Below are positions 16,756-25,570 of a DNA stretch of 64,000 nucleotides, piece after piece. Source of the DNA: Marinoscillum sp040222955 (lineage in GTDB: Bacteria; Bacteroidota; Bacteroidia; Cytophagales; Cyclobacteriaceae); assembly GCF_040222955.1 (NCBI RefSeq), contig NZ_JAVKCA010000007.1, forward strand, positions 62,001 to 126,000, in the 5' to 3' direction. Under the pieces are notes generated by a model, which made no database searches, was not told where the DNA came from, and worked only from the letters and a program-made list of their open reading frames with translations. The position numbers and the translations under genes were made by a program. The stretch's first letter is position 1, and every line of letters begins with the position of its first letter.

Positions 16756-17328
16756 TTACTCTGTAATGACAGGGACTTCCATCTTAATTTTGTCCCATTT
16801 AAAAACGATTTTCGCTCCCGTGTCATACAATGGCTCTAATGCAATGGTAAATTGCTCTGTATGCTCGGACGGCAACACTGGAATCATCACGGAAAGAATG
16901 TCTAACTCACTATCTGCTTCAAAAGCACCCCACTCTCCAAGTTCCGTGTTTAACCTAAACTCAAAGTATTGAGGACCAGGGATCGCATACATGCGGTAAG
17001 TTCCTTTTTCCACTGCCTGATCTACAAAAAGGACATCCTGACTGAATGTGATCTCAGTGGACTCATTAGCGCCAAGTCGCCAGTACGCTCCAAAGGGTTG
17101 CAAAGCTTCCTCTTCTTCTGTACCGAAAATCAGGCGATCCCGTACAGACGGTCTACTATATGAGATATCTACCGTCAGCTCTCCATTGGTAAGGTTGGCT
17201 GCTCCTCTCGGACTGAGTGTTCGGTTTCTGTTATCCAGATAGAAGTAGGCCACTACCAGCAGGACCACAACTACTCCAAGTGAGATTAATATTTTCTTCA
17301 GCATTTTGTTGATGTTTATTTTGGGCAC
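16756..17328 (-). CDS. DUF2911 family protein, membrane-anchored
   Basis: A 190-residue protein with a single N-terminal hydrophobic segment (about residues 11-30: ILISLGVVVVLLVVAYFY). A short alternative start at residue 9 is possible. The rest is a soluble beta-rich domain with SPRGAANL, ISYSRPSVRDRLIFG, PFGAYWRLGANESTEITF and KGTYRMYAIP, which is diagnostic of DUF2911. Biochemical function unknown; the family is abundant in Bacteroidota. The soluble domain should lie in the periplasm. It is transcribed away from the kinase operon. Confidence 0.88.
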   Translation of the reverse strand: MPKININKMLKKILISLGVVVVLLVVAYFYLDNRNRTLSPRGAANLTNGELTVDISYSRPSVRDRLIFGTEEEEALQPFGAYWRLGANESTEITFSQDVLFVDQAVEKGTYRMYAIPGPQYFEFRLNTELGEWGAFEADSELDILSVMIPVLPSEHTEQFTIALEPLYDTGAKIVFKWDKIKMEVPVITE

Positions 17329-17438
17329 AATCTAGCGATAATCTATTGTATGCAGGATACCCCGGAGATGATTTATTCCAACTCAAGCTAACCGGAAACA
17401 CTGCCTATTCATTCATATTTTGGTAAGTTTAAGGCAGG

Positions 17439-18179
17439 ATGAAAATATTAGGAATAGACATTGGTGGCACCGGGATCAAAGGGGGTATTGTAGACACTAA
17501 AAAAGGTGAATTAATCACTGAAAGGCATAGAATCGCCACACCGGATCCGGCAACACCAGCGGCTGTTATAGAGACCGTCATTGAATTGGTGAAGGAGTTT
17601 AACTGGAATGGGCCCATAGGTTGTGGATTTCCAGCTGCGGTGCGACACGACATAGTGGTTACCGCTTCCAATATAGACAAAAGTTGGATCGGCATGAATG
17701 CAGCCAAAGCCATCCAAAAAGCAACTGGTTGCCCCACTCACCTGGTGAATGACGTAGATGCTGCGGGCATGGCAGAAATGAAATTTGGAGCTGGAAAGAA
17801 CCAAAAAGGCGTGACCCTCATGGTGGCGGCTGGCACGGGAATCGGTACGGCCCTGTTTATAGGTAAGCATCTGGTCCCCAATACAGAGCTCGGCTTTGTG
17901 CATGTAAAAGGGATGCCTGGCGAACACTATGCGGCCAATTCAGTTAGGAAGTCCGAAGATCTCTCCTGGCAGGAATGGGCAGAAAGACTGAATGAATATT
18001 TTAAAAAACTGGAATTCCTGTTCTGGCCAGATCTGTTTATTTTAGGGGGTGGCGTCAGCAAAGACTTTGACTCGTATAAACAATACTTTACTTTGGATAC
18101 CCAATTGGTGCCTGCCGAGTCAAGAAATCATGCCGGAATCATAGGAGCTGCTCTGGCGGCTAAAGAAGCACTCAAATAG
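17439..18179 (+). CDS. ppgK: ROK-family polyphosphate glucokinase-like kinase
   Basis: A 246-residue sugar kinase. The N-terminal GIDIGGTGIKGGIVD is the ATP or polyphosphate phosphate-binding loop, NDVDAAGMAE carries the catalytic Asp, and AAGTGIGTALF and LGGGVSKDFD are further ROK motifs. It lacks the CxCGxxGC zinc motif of typical ROK repressors and glucokinases, and the length and motif spelling are closest to polyphosphate glucokinases, which phosphorylate glucose with polyphosphate and/or ATP. Phosphoryl donor cannot be decided by eye. First gene of a three-gene operon: fadD starts 23 nt later. Confidence 0.82.
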   Translation: MKILGIDIGGTGIKGGIVDTKKGELITERHRIATPDPATPAAVIETVIELVKEFNWNGPIGCGFPAAVRHDIVVTASNIDKSWIGMNAAKAIQKATGCPTHLVNDVDAAGMAEMKFGAGKNQKGVTLMVAAGTGIGTALFIGKHLVPNTELGFVHVKGMPGEHYAANSVRKSEDLSWQEWAERLNEYFKKLEFLFWPDLFILGGGVSKDFDSYKQYFTLDTQLVPAESRNHAGIIGAALAAKEALK

Positions 18180-18202
18180 ATCACTTATCTCATACAGACA
18201 AC

Positions 18203-19882
18203 ATGAAAGACTACCCATGGCTGGCCCAGTACCCGGAGGCTACTCCCCACGACATTGATCCTGACACCTACCCTTCACTGGTGGCCTTTCTGGCCGACTG
18301 TGTGGCGAAATTCGGAGATAAGAGTGCCTATGAAAATATGGGCGTGGAAATATCATTTAATGACCTGGATGAGCTCAGTAGTGCATTTGCCAACTACCTG
18401 ATGCATGAAACCAATCTTGAGAAGGGCGACCGGGTGGCTCTGCAGATGCCTAATGTGCTCCAGTATCCGGTGGCGCTGTTTGGTGTCCTCAAGGCTGGAA
18501 TGGTAGTGGTCAATACGAACCCTCAGTATAAGCCCTCCGAAATGGAACACCAGTTTACAGATGCGGGGGCGAAAGGCATTATTCTGCTCAACACCTTCGC
18601 CTTCAAACTGGAGGAAATTTTGCCGAAAACCCAGATTGAGACGATCATCATTGCTGAGGTGGGTGATATGTTGGGAACGCTAAAGGGTGCATTGGTTGAT
18701 TTCATGATCAAAAGGGTTAAGCGAATGGTGCCTGATTACGATCTCCCTATGGCTGTGGATTTTCAAGAAGTCATCAAGGCAGGTAAACAGCATACCTATA
18801 CGCAACCCGAAATTAGAAACACAGATCTGGCGCTGCTGCAATATACAGGTGGCACTACAGGGGTAGCCAAAGGTGCGGCACTCAGCCATCGCAATCTGCT
18901 CGCCAATATCGAACAGGTAGAAGCCTGGATGCGTCCAAAACTGGTGGAGGGTGAAGAGGTAACAATCACCGCCCTCCCACTCTATCACGTATTTGCGCTT
19001 ACGGTGAACTGCTTTGGAATGCTGAAAATCGGGGCCAAAAGCGTCCTCATTACAGATCCCAGGAAAATGGATGATTTCATTAAGGTACTTAAAAGTCACC
19101 CGTTCTCAGTAATCACAGGGGTCAATACACTCTTTAACGGGCTGGTTCAGAGGCCTGAGTTTCAGAATGTCAATTTTGAGCACCTGAAAGTAGCCGTGGC
19201 AGGTGGCATGGCATTACAAAAAGCCGTCGCTGATAAGTGGAAATACCTCACCGGCAATGACATTGTGGAAGGCTATGGCCTTTCAGAAACATCTCCACTC
19301 CTCACCTGCAACCCCATAGACGGCACTGAAAAATTAGGAACGATTGGTTTGCCCGTCCCCTCTACCGAAATCAAAATTGTCAGCGATGAAGGCGCAACCC
19401 AGGGTGTTGGTGAATTTGGGGAGATCTGGGCCAGAGGACCGCAGGTGATGATGGGTTATTGGCAAAACCCCAAAGAAACGGACATTGTGATGGAGGGTGA
19501 TTGGTTCAAAACCGGGGACATTGGTTTCTTCGATAGTGAAGGATTCATCAAAATAGTGGACAGGAAGAAAGAGATGATCAATGTGTCCGGGATGAAAGTT
19601 TTCCCTAATGAAGTGGAAGATGTGATTGCACAGCTGGAGGGTGTTTTGGAAGTAGGCGTGATCGGTGTGGCACACAAAAACTCCGGGGAAGTGGTTAAAG
19701 CCTTCATTGTAAAAAAAGATAAGAACCTGACTGAAGAAGTGATAATGAAGCACTGCCGGGATCATCTGGTGGCTTACAAAATGCCAAAGTTTATAGAATT
19801 CCGCGAAGAACTACCCAAATCCACGGTCGGGAAGATTTTACGCAAAGAACTTCGAAAAGAAGAAATTGCCAATGCCTTATAA
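18203..19882 (+). CDS. fadD: Long-chain fatty acid-CoA ligase
   Basis: A 559-residue adenylate-forming enzyme that activates fatty acids to acyl-CoA with ATP. Motifs: YTGGTTGVAKGA (P-loop, about residues 212-223), YGLSETSP, WFKTGDIGF, and DRKKEMI followed by the C-terminal KSTVGKILRKEL with the adenylation Lys. The length and the FadD-like linker VDFQEV fit the FadD group. No signal peptide. Its end overlaps the next gene by 11 nt, and it follows the sugar kinase by 23 nt. Confidence 0.95.
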   Translation: MKDYPWLAQYPEATPHDIDPDTYPSLVAFLADCVAKFGDKSAYENMGVEISFNDLDELSSAFANYLMHETNLEKGDRVALQMPNVLQYPVALFGVLKAGMVVVNTNPQYKPSEMEHQFTDAGAKGIILLNTFAFKLEEILPKTQIETIIIAEVGDMLGTLKGALVDFMIKRVKRMVPDYDLPMAVDFQEVIKAGKQHTYTQPEIRNTDLALLQYTGGTTGVAKGAALSHRNLLANIEQVEAWMRPKLVEGEEVTITALPLYHVFALTVNCFGMLKIGAKSVLITDPRKMDDFIKVLKSHPFSVITGVNTLFNGLVQRPEFQNVNFEHLKVAVAGGMALQKAVADKWKYLTGNDIVEGYGLSETSPLLTCNPIDGTEKLGTIGLPVPSTEIKIVSDEGATQGVGEFGEIWARGPQVMMGYWQNPKETDIVMEGDWFKTGDIGFFDSEGFIKIVDRKKEMINVSGMKVFPNEVEDVIAQLEGVLEVGVIGVAHKNSGEVVKAFIVKKDKNLTEEVIMKHCRDHLVAYKMPKFIEFREELPKSTVGKILRKELRKEEIANAL

Positions 19883-20807
19883 AATTGTGGTATTGGACGG
19901 CATTTATGCCAACCCCGGAGACTTGAGCTGGGAGGCCTTAGAGACTTATGGAAACCTCACGGTATACGATCGAACCAGCCCGGAACAGGTCATGGATCGC
20001 GCAATGGATGCTGATATTCTCATTGTCAACAAGGTGGAATTAAGAAAACCTTTGCTCGACAACTTTCCACATCTGAAAATGATTGTGATCTCTGCGACAG
20101 GCATGAACAATGTAGACCTGGAAGCAGCAAAAGCCCTTGGAGTTGTGGTGAAGAATGTAGTGGGATACGGTGCCCAATCGGTAGCACAGCACACTTTTGC
20201 ACTAATACTGGAATTGACCAACCGGGTTTCTGCTCACAATGACAGTGTACAAAAAGGTGAATGGGATGCAGAGAAGGGATTTAGCTACACCACTTCTCCG
20301 GTCACTGGACTGGATGGTAAAACCCTTGGTATCTATGGTTTCGGAAGTATTGGTCAGGAGGTGGCCAGCATCGGCCGGGCCTTTGGTATGCGCATCATGG
20401 TAGTGAGCAATCATGCCGTCCCGACTGATTATCCCTTTTATGAATTTGTAAACCTGCGTGAATTATTTGAGCAATCAGACCTCATCAGTTTGCATGCACC
20501 CCTGAGAGATGACAATAAACATGTGGTAAATAGTGCACTCCTCAGTCACATGAAGCCGGATGCACGCCTGATCAATACCGCCCGAGGGCCTTTGGTCCAT
20601 GAAGAGGATTTAAAAAGCTGGCTCATAGCCCACCCGATGGCAGGAGCGGCGTTGGATGTACTCGAAACAGAACCACCTGGTCCGCAACACATTCTGTTTG
20701 GGTTGCCCAACTGCATAATCACCCCACATATGGCATGGACCGCTAAAAGTGCCAGAAAAAAACTCATTGTTGAGGTGACCTTATTGGTGAAAACGTTCGT
20801 TTCCTGA
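19872..20807 (+). CDS. D-2-hydroxyacid dehydrogenase
   Basis: A 311-residue NAD(P)-dependent oxidoreductase of the glycerate or hydroxypyruvate dehydrogenase type. GFGSIG (156-161) binds the dinucleotide, and the catalytic set is R238 (NTARGP), a Glu in LETEPP (265 or 267) and H286 (ITPHMAW). After the second beta strand the sequence is VVSNHA, without the usual acidic residue for NAD ribose, so cofactor preference is open. The start is ATG 19872, inside the last codons of fadD; a TTG at 19866 is an alternative. Third gene of the kinase-fadD operon. The metabolic link is not obvious. Confidence 0.9.
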   Translation: MPYKIVVLDGIYANPGDLSWEALETYGNLTVYDRTSPEQVMDRAMDADILIVNKVELRKPLLDNFPHLKMIVISATGMNNVDLEAAKALGVVVKNVVGYGAQSVAQHTFALILELTNRVSAHNDSVQKGEWDAEKGFSYTTSPVTGLDGKTLGIYGFGSIGQEVASIGRAFGMRIMVVSNHAVPTDYPFYEFVNLRELFEQSDLISLHAPLRDDNKHVVNSALLSHMKPDARLINTARGPLVHEEDLKSWLIAHPMAGAALDVLETEPPGPQHILFGLPNCIITPHMAWTAKSARKKLIVEVTLLVKTFVS

Positions 20808-20880
20808 CAAAATTCACTTTTAAGGGGTTTTTCATGGTTTCTTTTTCTACTCTGGGCCCAAGTCATTGGGCGTAGTTCCT

Positions 20881-20888
20881 TATTTTTG
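20881..20888 (+). promoter_or_regulatory. TAnnTTTG -7 element for the IF2-N-like gene
   Basis: TATTTTTG lies 33 nt upstream of the ATG at 20922. The upstream in-frame ORF start at 20886 would fall inside it, supporting 20922 as the true start. Confidence 0.5.
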
Positions 20889-20921
20889 CGCCTGGTACCC
20901 AAACGCTTACTTCACTTGCTT

Positions 20922-21758
20922 ATGAGACTTGGTCAGCTCTCCAGACAACTCAACCTGGACACTACAGATATTGTCAATTTTTTGGCTGAAAACAATATTG
21001 AAGTCAAAGATCATCCCAATGTTAAGTTGGATGAAAATGCTGAACAGATGGTGCTGGAAAAGTTTGCCGAACCAAAACCTGAGGAGCCCGTGGAGCGCAT
21101 AGAAGCTTCTGAGCAACTCAACATCGATAACGAACCGGCAGAGATAAGTAGTGATGCCCTTCTGGAAGAACCGGGTGATTTAATGGAGAAGGGGCTGATT
21201 GATGAACCAACGGTGGATATCCCTGAGGTTGAACCCGTGGAGTCAGCGAATATAGAAGAAGCAGCCGACCCAGAAGAGGAAACACCTGAGTCTGAGGAAG
21301 AAATAGAAGTCATTAAAGCCCCCAAAATAGAACTCCCGGGGCTGAAGGTAGTGGGAAAAATTGACCTGCCAGAACCTAAAGCACCGAAACCGGAAGCTGA
21401 TCAGGAGACCAAAGAAGAGGAAGAAAAAGAGGAATCGATTCCCAAGGTAAGGCTGGTACATCATAGCAAGAGAAACAGCAGGCCCAGACTGACTCCCGAG
21501 CAGCTTGAAGAAAAGCGACTTAGAAATAGGAAAGCGAAGGAAAAGCGAATTCGTGAAGCTGAGGAACGAGCCAGGGCCCGGGAGATTCAGCGACTAAAAG
21601 ACATCAAGGCTGAGCACTATAAAAAGAAGCTGGCTAAACCAAGCACCAAAGCGACAGCAAACAAGAAGAAAGCATCCGCTAAGCCAAAGCACAGTACCAA
21701 ACAAAAGCCACAGCCCAAGTCGTTATTGGGTAAATTCTGGCGATGGCTGAATACCTAA
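20922..21758 (+). CDS. Stand-alone IF2 N-terminal-domain-like protein, acidic and Lys-rich
   Basis: A 278-residue protein. The first 50 residues (RLGQLSRQLNLDTTDIVNFL, then NNIEVKDHPNVKLDE) resemble the N-terminal domain of translation initiation factor IF2, which consists of a small helical unit. After it come a long acidic, low-complexity region (about 55-135, rich in Glu, Pro and Ile), then a repeated PKxELPGLK/IDLPEPK segment, and a basic C-terminal helix (about 195-278) full of Arg, Lys and Ala. No GTPase domain. Similar stand-alone proteins are known to me only as uncharacterised. Could bind RNA or ribosome. Not a fragment of infB, because no GTPase sequence follows. Confidence 0.7.
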   Translation: MRLGQLSRQLNLDTTDIVNFLAENNIEVKDHPNVKLDENAEQMVLEKFAEPKPEEPVERIEASEQLNIDNEPAEISSDALLEEPGDLMEKGLIDEPTVDIPEVEPVESANIEEAADPEEETPESEEEIEVIKAPKIELPGLKVVGKIDLPEPKAPKPEADQETKEEEEKEESIPKVRLVHHSKRNSRPRLTPEQLEEKRLRNRKAKEKRIREAEERARAREIQRLKDIKAEHYKKKLAKPSTKATANKKKASAKPKHSTKQKPQPKSLLGKFWRWLNT

Positions 21759-21834
21759 ATTTTGCAGATGTAGATTAATTCCTCTCAAAAGAATCCTGAA
21801 GCTTCAATCACTTAAGCTCGCAATTCGCCTTATT

Positions 21835-22431
21835 TTAAGGCATTGTGCGAAATACAAAATCCCAAAGTGGAGAGGTGACGCCAAAGGCTTTATGGCCTTG
21901 ACGGTAATGATGAATGCCATGGTGCACCCAGAATATCTTAAGGAAATTTTTAGGGGGGCGATAAGCATGCACCAGGTAATGAATGAACAGATAACCGGCG
22001 TATCCGAATAGAAATCCCGGCAAGAATGCAAATACCTGATCCCCTATAACCAGTTTGAACAGGAAGAGTAAAATCGTAGAGATGGTAACACTCACAATGG
22101 GAGGCATGGCCAATCTATCCTTATCCTTCGGGTAGTCGTGATGCACCCCGTGAAACTTATACTGAAAATTTTTACGAGCGCTCGTGTGGGTGCTCATATG
22201 AAAAAGAAACCTGTGAATGGAATATTCCAAAAGGGTAAAAAAGAGCAATCCTCCAAAAAACAATCCTGTAGTGACCAGGGGAGCCAGTTGCACTGTCACA
22301 ATACTCCAATAGAGCAGCCCCATCCCGTACAGGATAAATATGCTGATTGGCAGGGCTATATGTGTTCTTGTCAGGCGCTCCAGGATCGGATTCTTAAACA
22401 GTCGCTTAGTTCCTTTATTGTGTATTTCCAT
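21835..22431 (-). CDS. Fatty acid hydroxylase superfamily protein (FA2H-like)
   Basis: A 198-residue integral membrane di-iron enzyme. The histidine clusters of the sterol desaturase and fatty acid hydroxylase superfamily are present: HRFLFH (H73, H78), HGVHH (H94, H97, H98), HYLVH (H151, H155) and HHGIHHY (H170, H171, H174, H175). Four membrane helices surround them. The order and spacing fit fatty acid 2-hydroxylases of the Scs7/FA2H type, which would hydroxylate sphingolipid or capnine-like lipid acyl chains in Bacteroidota; that substrate is inference. It lies 75 nt downstream of the envelope operon on the same strand and could be co-transcribed. Confidence 0.88.
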   Translation of the reverse strand: MEIHNKGTKRLFKNPILERLTRTHIALPISIFILYGMGLLYWSIVTVQLAPLVTTGLFFGGLLFFTLLEYSIHRFLFHMSTHTSARKNFQYKFHGVHHDYPKDKDRLAMPPIVSVTISTILLFLFKLVIGDQVFAFLPGFLFGYAGYLFIHYLVHAYRPPKNFLKIFWVHHGIHHYRQGHKAFGVTSPLWDFVFRTMP

Positions 22432-22506
22432 ATGAGACGCTAAGTTAATTTTTTACGGCGGGTTTTAATTCTTTTTGGTGGAAATGAAGAGAACCACAAA
22501 CAAACA

Positions 22507-23112
22507 CTACCTTCTGGCTCCGCCTCGCTTCATTTCCTCGATGGTATTGACAGCTGTTTGGAGCTCTCTCTTCAGGCGTACCTGAGTTTCTCTTGACTTA
22601 TCACGGTGGGTTTCAAACTCTTTCCTCTGCTGCTCATACTCCCTTTTAATGCGGGAAGTAGTGGCATTACTTTTTACAAACATGCCATAAGCCAATACTA
22701 CCGCCACCACAAGAATGAGGATGATCACCCATACCAAAATGTGATAGGCTGTCTTTTCCATCTCTATCCCCAGAAAAATGATCCCATCATTGGTTTTTTC
22801 GCTTTCAGCAAGTCGTGCACTCACCTTACGCAAATCTGACTTCAGGGAATCTATGTTCCCCTGAAGGTTTGCAATCGTTGATTGAAGGGAAGTGATTTCT
22901 TTTGACTTGGCTCTCAGTGTGTCTTCTATATTCACCCAAAACCCTTCAATTTCCGTCTGTCTGATCACCTTGTATTGCTCATAGGTGGAAGACTTCTGCA
23001 TGATCTGTTCGTACTGATCTTTTAGGCTCTCCTGCGCGTGTCCTGCCTGGCTAGCGGCAGCCACGGTAAATAGTAATAAACAAAGTTTCAGTGTTCTATG
23101 AACCTTTTTCAT
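22507..23112 (-). CDS. Signal peptide, coiled coil, single membrane segment, cytoplasmic tail
   Basis: A 201-residue protein with a signal peptide (1-26, cut near AGHAQ). A predicted coiled coil runs over about residues 60-105 (SLQSTIANLQGNIDSLKSDL), and a membrane helix at 122-146. A second charged helical stretch follows, containing KREYEQQRKEFE, ending in a basic tail. Relatives in Bacteroidota are sometimes named tRNA (guanine-N1)-methyltransferase, but no methyltransferase motif is visible, so that name should not be used. Last gene of the five-gene operon 22507-27479, 34 nt after the LRR gene. Bitopic membrane protein; could link periplasmic LRR proteins to the inside. Confidence 0.72.
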   Translation of the reverse strand: MKKVHRTLKLCLLLFTVAAASQAGHAQESLKDQYEQIMQKSSTYEQYKVIRQTEIEGFWVNIEDTLRAKSKEITSLQSTIANLQGNIDSLKSDLRKVSARLAESEKTNDGIIFLGIEMEKTAYHILVWVIILILVVAVVLAYGMFVKSNATTSRIKREYEQQRKEFETHRDKSRETQVRLKRELQTAVNTIEEMKRGGARR

Positions 23113-23146
23113 CTAATAATCGCTGGTTTGTATTGATTGTATCTGA

Positions 23147-25570
23147 TTAATAAAAAGTCACCTCACAGTTAGGAAAAATTTCCTTGAATTCGCCAATCTT
23201 ATGGGACCGAATTCTGGTATTGTAGCAAATGAGTGATTTCAGACCGCTAATATCGTAAAGCCTGTCCAGTTGCCAAACTCTTGTGTTGCTTATATTTAAT
23301 ACCTGAAGCTGGTAGAGCTCTTCCAGTCCCTTTAATTTCTTGATATTGGTTCCTGAGCAATTCAAAGTGACCAGGGTCCGGTTTTCACTAATCGGCCTGA
23401 GGTCATCCACCGCGGTATTAGAGATGTCCAGGGAGCGCAAATACTGTAAAGTAGCCAGCCCTTCAAGGTCCATCAGCGGGCCATTCTTACAGGTGATCTG
23501 TTCGATATCTTCGTGCACATTCAGGTCGATCAGACTGGTGACTCCCGTATTGGAGAGCGAAATGTCTTTTAGGTTGATAAATCTATCCAGCGTCCTGAGA
23601 GACGCAATCGGAGTGTTTTCTATTTGGACAGAGCGGCTTTCGATGAGTTGATGTAAAGTGAAAGCATCTACTTTATTGAGGTCAAAGGCCTTTTTCCATG
23701 GGTCGGAGAGCTCTTCCCACCACGACAATAAAAATTGGGACTGATAAATTACTACGGTCTCCGGGTTCACTTTCAGGAAAGCTCTTACCCGATCTTCGGT
23801 GATATTGGATTGATCTGCATCCACCAGCACCAGCTTATTCAGGGATTGGATGGACCTGATGTCCTGAATAAGGCTTCCCTTCACGATAATGTATTTCAGG
23901 TTTTTGTTTTGCTCTAACCCGGCCAGTGTTTCTATGGGCAGCTTCTCTCCTACCAGGAACTCAAGGTCGGCCATCCCAGCCGTAAACCGCAGGTCGGTGA
24001 ATAAGTTTTTACTCACGTTTAAGTACCTGAGTCTTGTGAATTTCTCAAGGGGTTTGGAGGACACCAGTTGCTGATTGCTCACATCCAGCGAATCGATGTT
24101 GAGGAGCCTGATCACATCCTCCTTGGAGGGATCTGAGCGCCCTACTTTCTGGGTTAAGACCGTTTTCCAGTCATAAGGCAGGTTTTTCCACCATACTATC
24201 ACTTTCTCACTATTAATAACCACCACGAGCCCGGGTTTGGCTGTCATCAGTTGGGAGGCCTGACCCTCGGACACTCCTGTGTAGTCTGCATAGACTTTCT
24301 TCAGTTTAGGGCAATCCCTGAGTGGACTCAGGTTGTTGACAGTGGTCTGGTTAATATACAGTTGCTCCAGAGCGGGATGACTTTCTAGGCCTGCCAGGCT
24401 GCTGATGTAGGTCTCAGATAAGTCTAGCACTTTCAATGCCTTGAAACCACTAAGTACTGAAAGTGTCTTCACTCCGGTCCGGGACAACATGGCTTTTTGA
24501 AGTTGTATGCTTCCGCTAAGCACTTCGGGATCTGTAAAGGCAGTATTTGAAAAATTAATTGTATTCAAGCCGGTCAGATTTTTGAGCGGTGTAAATACAA
24601 TCACGTTGGATCCTGAGAGGTTCAACGTTTCCAGACGGGTAAGCCCGCCAATGGCGGTGATGTCTTGCACCAGGGTCTGCGAAAGGTCAAGCACCCTGAG
24701 GTTTTCGAAGTACTGAAGCACATCAATTTTCGATAGTCGGGTATTCAATGCGCTTAATTTCTCCAGCTTCATCGCATACCGCAGTGGCCCCAGGTCATCT
24801 ATTTTGGTATTGCTGATATCCAGCACCTTCAACCCCTTCAGGGCGGCCAGCGGCTGAATGTCCTGAATCATCTGATTTCCAGACAAATTGATACTGTCAA
24901 TGGCTGCGATCTTAAAAAGCGCTTCATCTGATATGCTGTCAAATTCCACATATGACTTGAAAATGCGCGTCCATCCATACGACAAATTCTCCCACCAGTT
25001 TCTCAGCTCCTTTTCGCGACTGATTTTGGTAGTATAAACACTCACGATCTTCAGGTCCGACTCATCTTCATCCACGTTCACCTCCAGAAATCTCCTGGAA
25101 GTGTTTTTAAAAGGATTACCCTCAAGTGTGATGGCATCAATGGTGTTTTGGAAGGATACTAAAAAATAAGTCTTTCCATTTTCCCGCTCGGCTTTTGTAA
25201 TCTGGATATCTTCAAACGAAAAAGAGATGTCCTGAAAGAAAAAATCCACATCCCTGAGATAGCCAGGTACATCCTTGTTGGTAATGGCATTTCGGTCAGG
25301 TAGCAGATCATCTTCTACCTGCACCTGTCGGTTCAAAAAGATTTTCTTATAACTCTCAGTGAGAATGGCTTCTTTGTCCCGTGTGGGGGTTTTGGAGGAT
25401 CCCACAGTATTGAGCATATACTGATAAAAGGACACCAGGCCCCGCACTTCCGAGAGGTAGGCTTCGTCCGTGTCTGCAGTTTGATTCTCCTGGCCGAAGC
25501 TTTCGAAAACACCGATGAGTAAAGTGAACGTGAGGAATATGAAAACGGGCTTCAGCCTAGTTTTTGTCAT
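23147..25570 (-). CDS. Secreted protein with three WW-box plus leucine-rich-repeat modules
   Basis: An 807-residue exported protein (signal peptide 1-26, FESFGQ). An N-terminal domain of about 160 residues (FYQYMLNTVG, LRDVDFFFQDISFSFE) is shared, from memory, with other Bacteroidota surface proteins. Then come three modules, each opened by a WW box: NWWENLSYGW (191-200), VWWKNLPYDW (459-468) and SWWEELSDPW (616-625). Each box is followed by 22-residue-type leucine-rich repeats with L-x-x-L-D-I-S-N-T spacing. The first two close with similar caps, AKPGLVVVINSE and VNPETVVIYQSQ, and the third ends FPNCEVTFY. Module 1 is the longest. The protein is predicted to be periplasmic or surface-exposed and to bind another protein. 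It overlaps the upstream gene by 14 nt. Confidence 0.82.
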   Translation of the reverse strand: MTKTRLKPVFIFLTFTLLIGVFESFGQENQTADTDEAYLSEVRGLVSFYQYMLNTVGSSKTPTRDKEAILTESYKKIFLNRQVQVEDDLLPDRNAITNKDVPGYLRDVDFFFQDISFSFEDIQITKAERENGKTYFLVSFQNTIDAITLEGNPFKNTSRRFLEVNVDEDESDLKIVSVYTTKISREKELRNWWENLSYGWTRIFKSYVEFDSISDEALFKIAAIDSINLSGNQMIQDIQPLAALKGLKVLDISNTKIDDLGPLRYAMKLEKLSALNTRLSKIDVLQYFENLRVLDLSQTLVQDITAIGGLTRLETLNLSGSNVIVFTPLKNLTGLNTINFSNTAFTDPEVLSGSIQLQKAMLSRTGVKTLSVLSGFKALKVLDLSETYISSLAGLESHPALEQLYINQTTVNNLSPLRDCPKLKKVYADYTGVSEGQASQLMTAKPGLVVVINSEKVIVWWKNLPYDWKTVLTQKVGRSDPSKEDVIRLLNIDSLDVSNQQLVSSKPLEKFTRLRYLNVSKNLFTDLRFTAGMADLEFLVGEKLPIETLAGLEQNKNLKYIIVKGSLIQDIRSIQSLNKLVLVDADQSNITEDRVRAFLKVNPETVVIYQSQFLLSWWEELSDPWKKAFDLNKVDAFTLHQLIESRSVQIENTPIASLRTLDRFINLKDISLSNTGVTSLIDLNVHEDIEQITCKNGPLMDLEGLATLQYLRSLDISNTAVDDLRPISENRTLVTLNCSGTNIKKLKGLEELYQLQVLNISNTRVWQLDRLYDISGLKSLICYNTRIRSHKIGEFKEIFPNCEVTFY

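Noticed and set aside
22507..23112. Naming the coiled-coil membrane protein a tRNA methyltransferase
   Set aside because: No SAM-binding or methyltransferase motif; signal peptide and membrane helix contradict the name.
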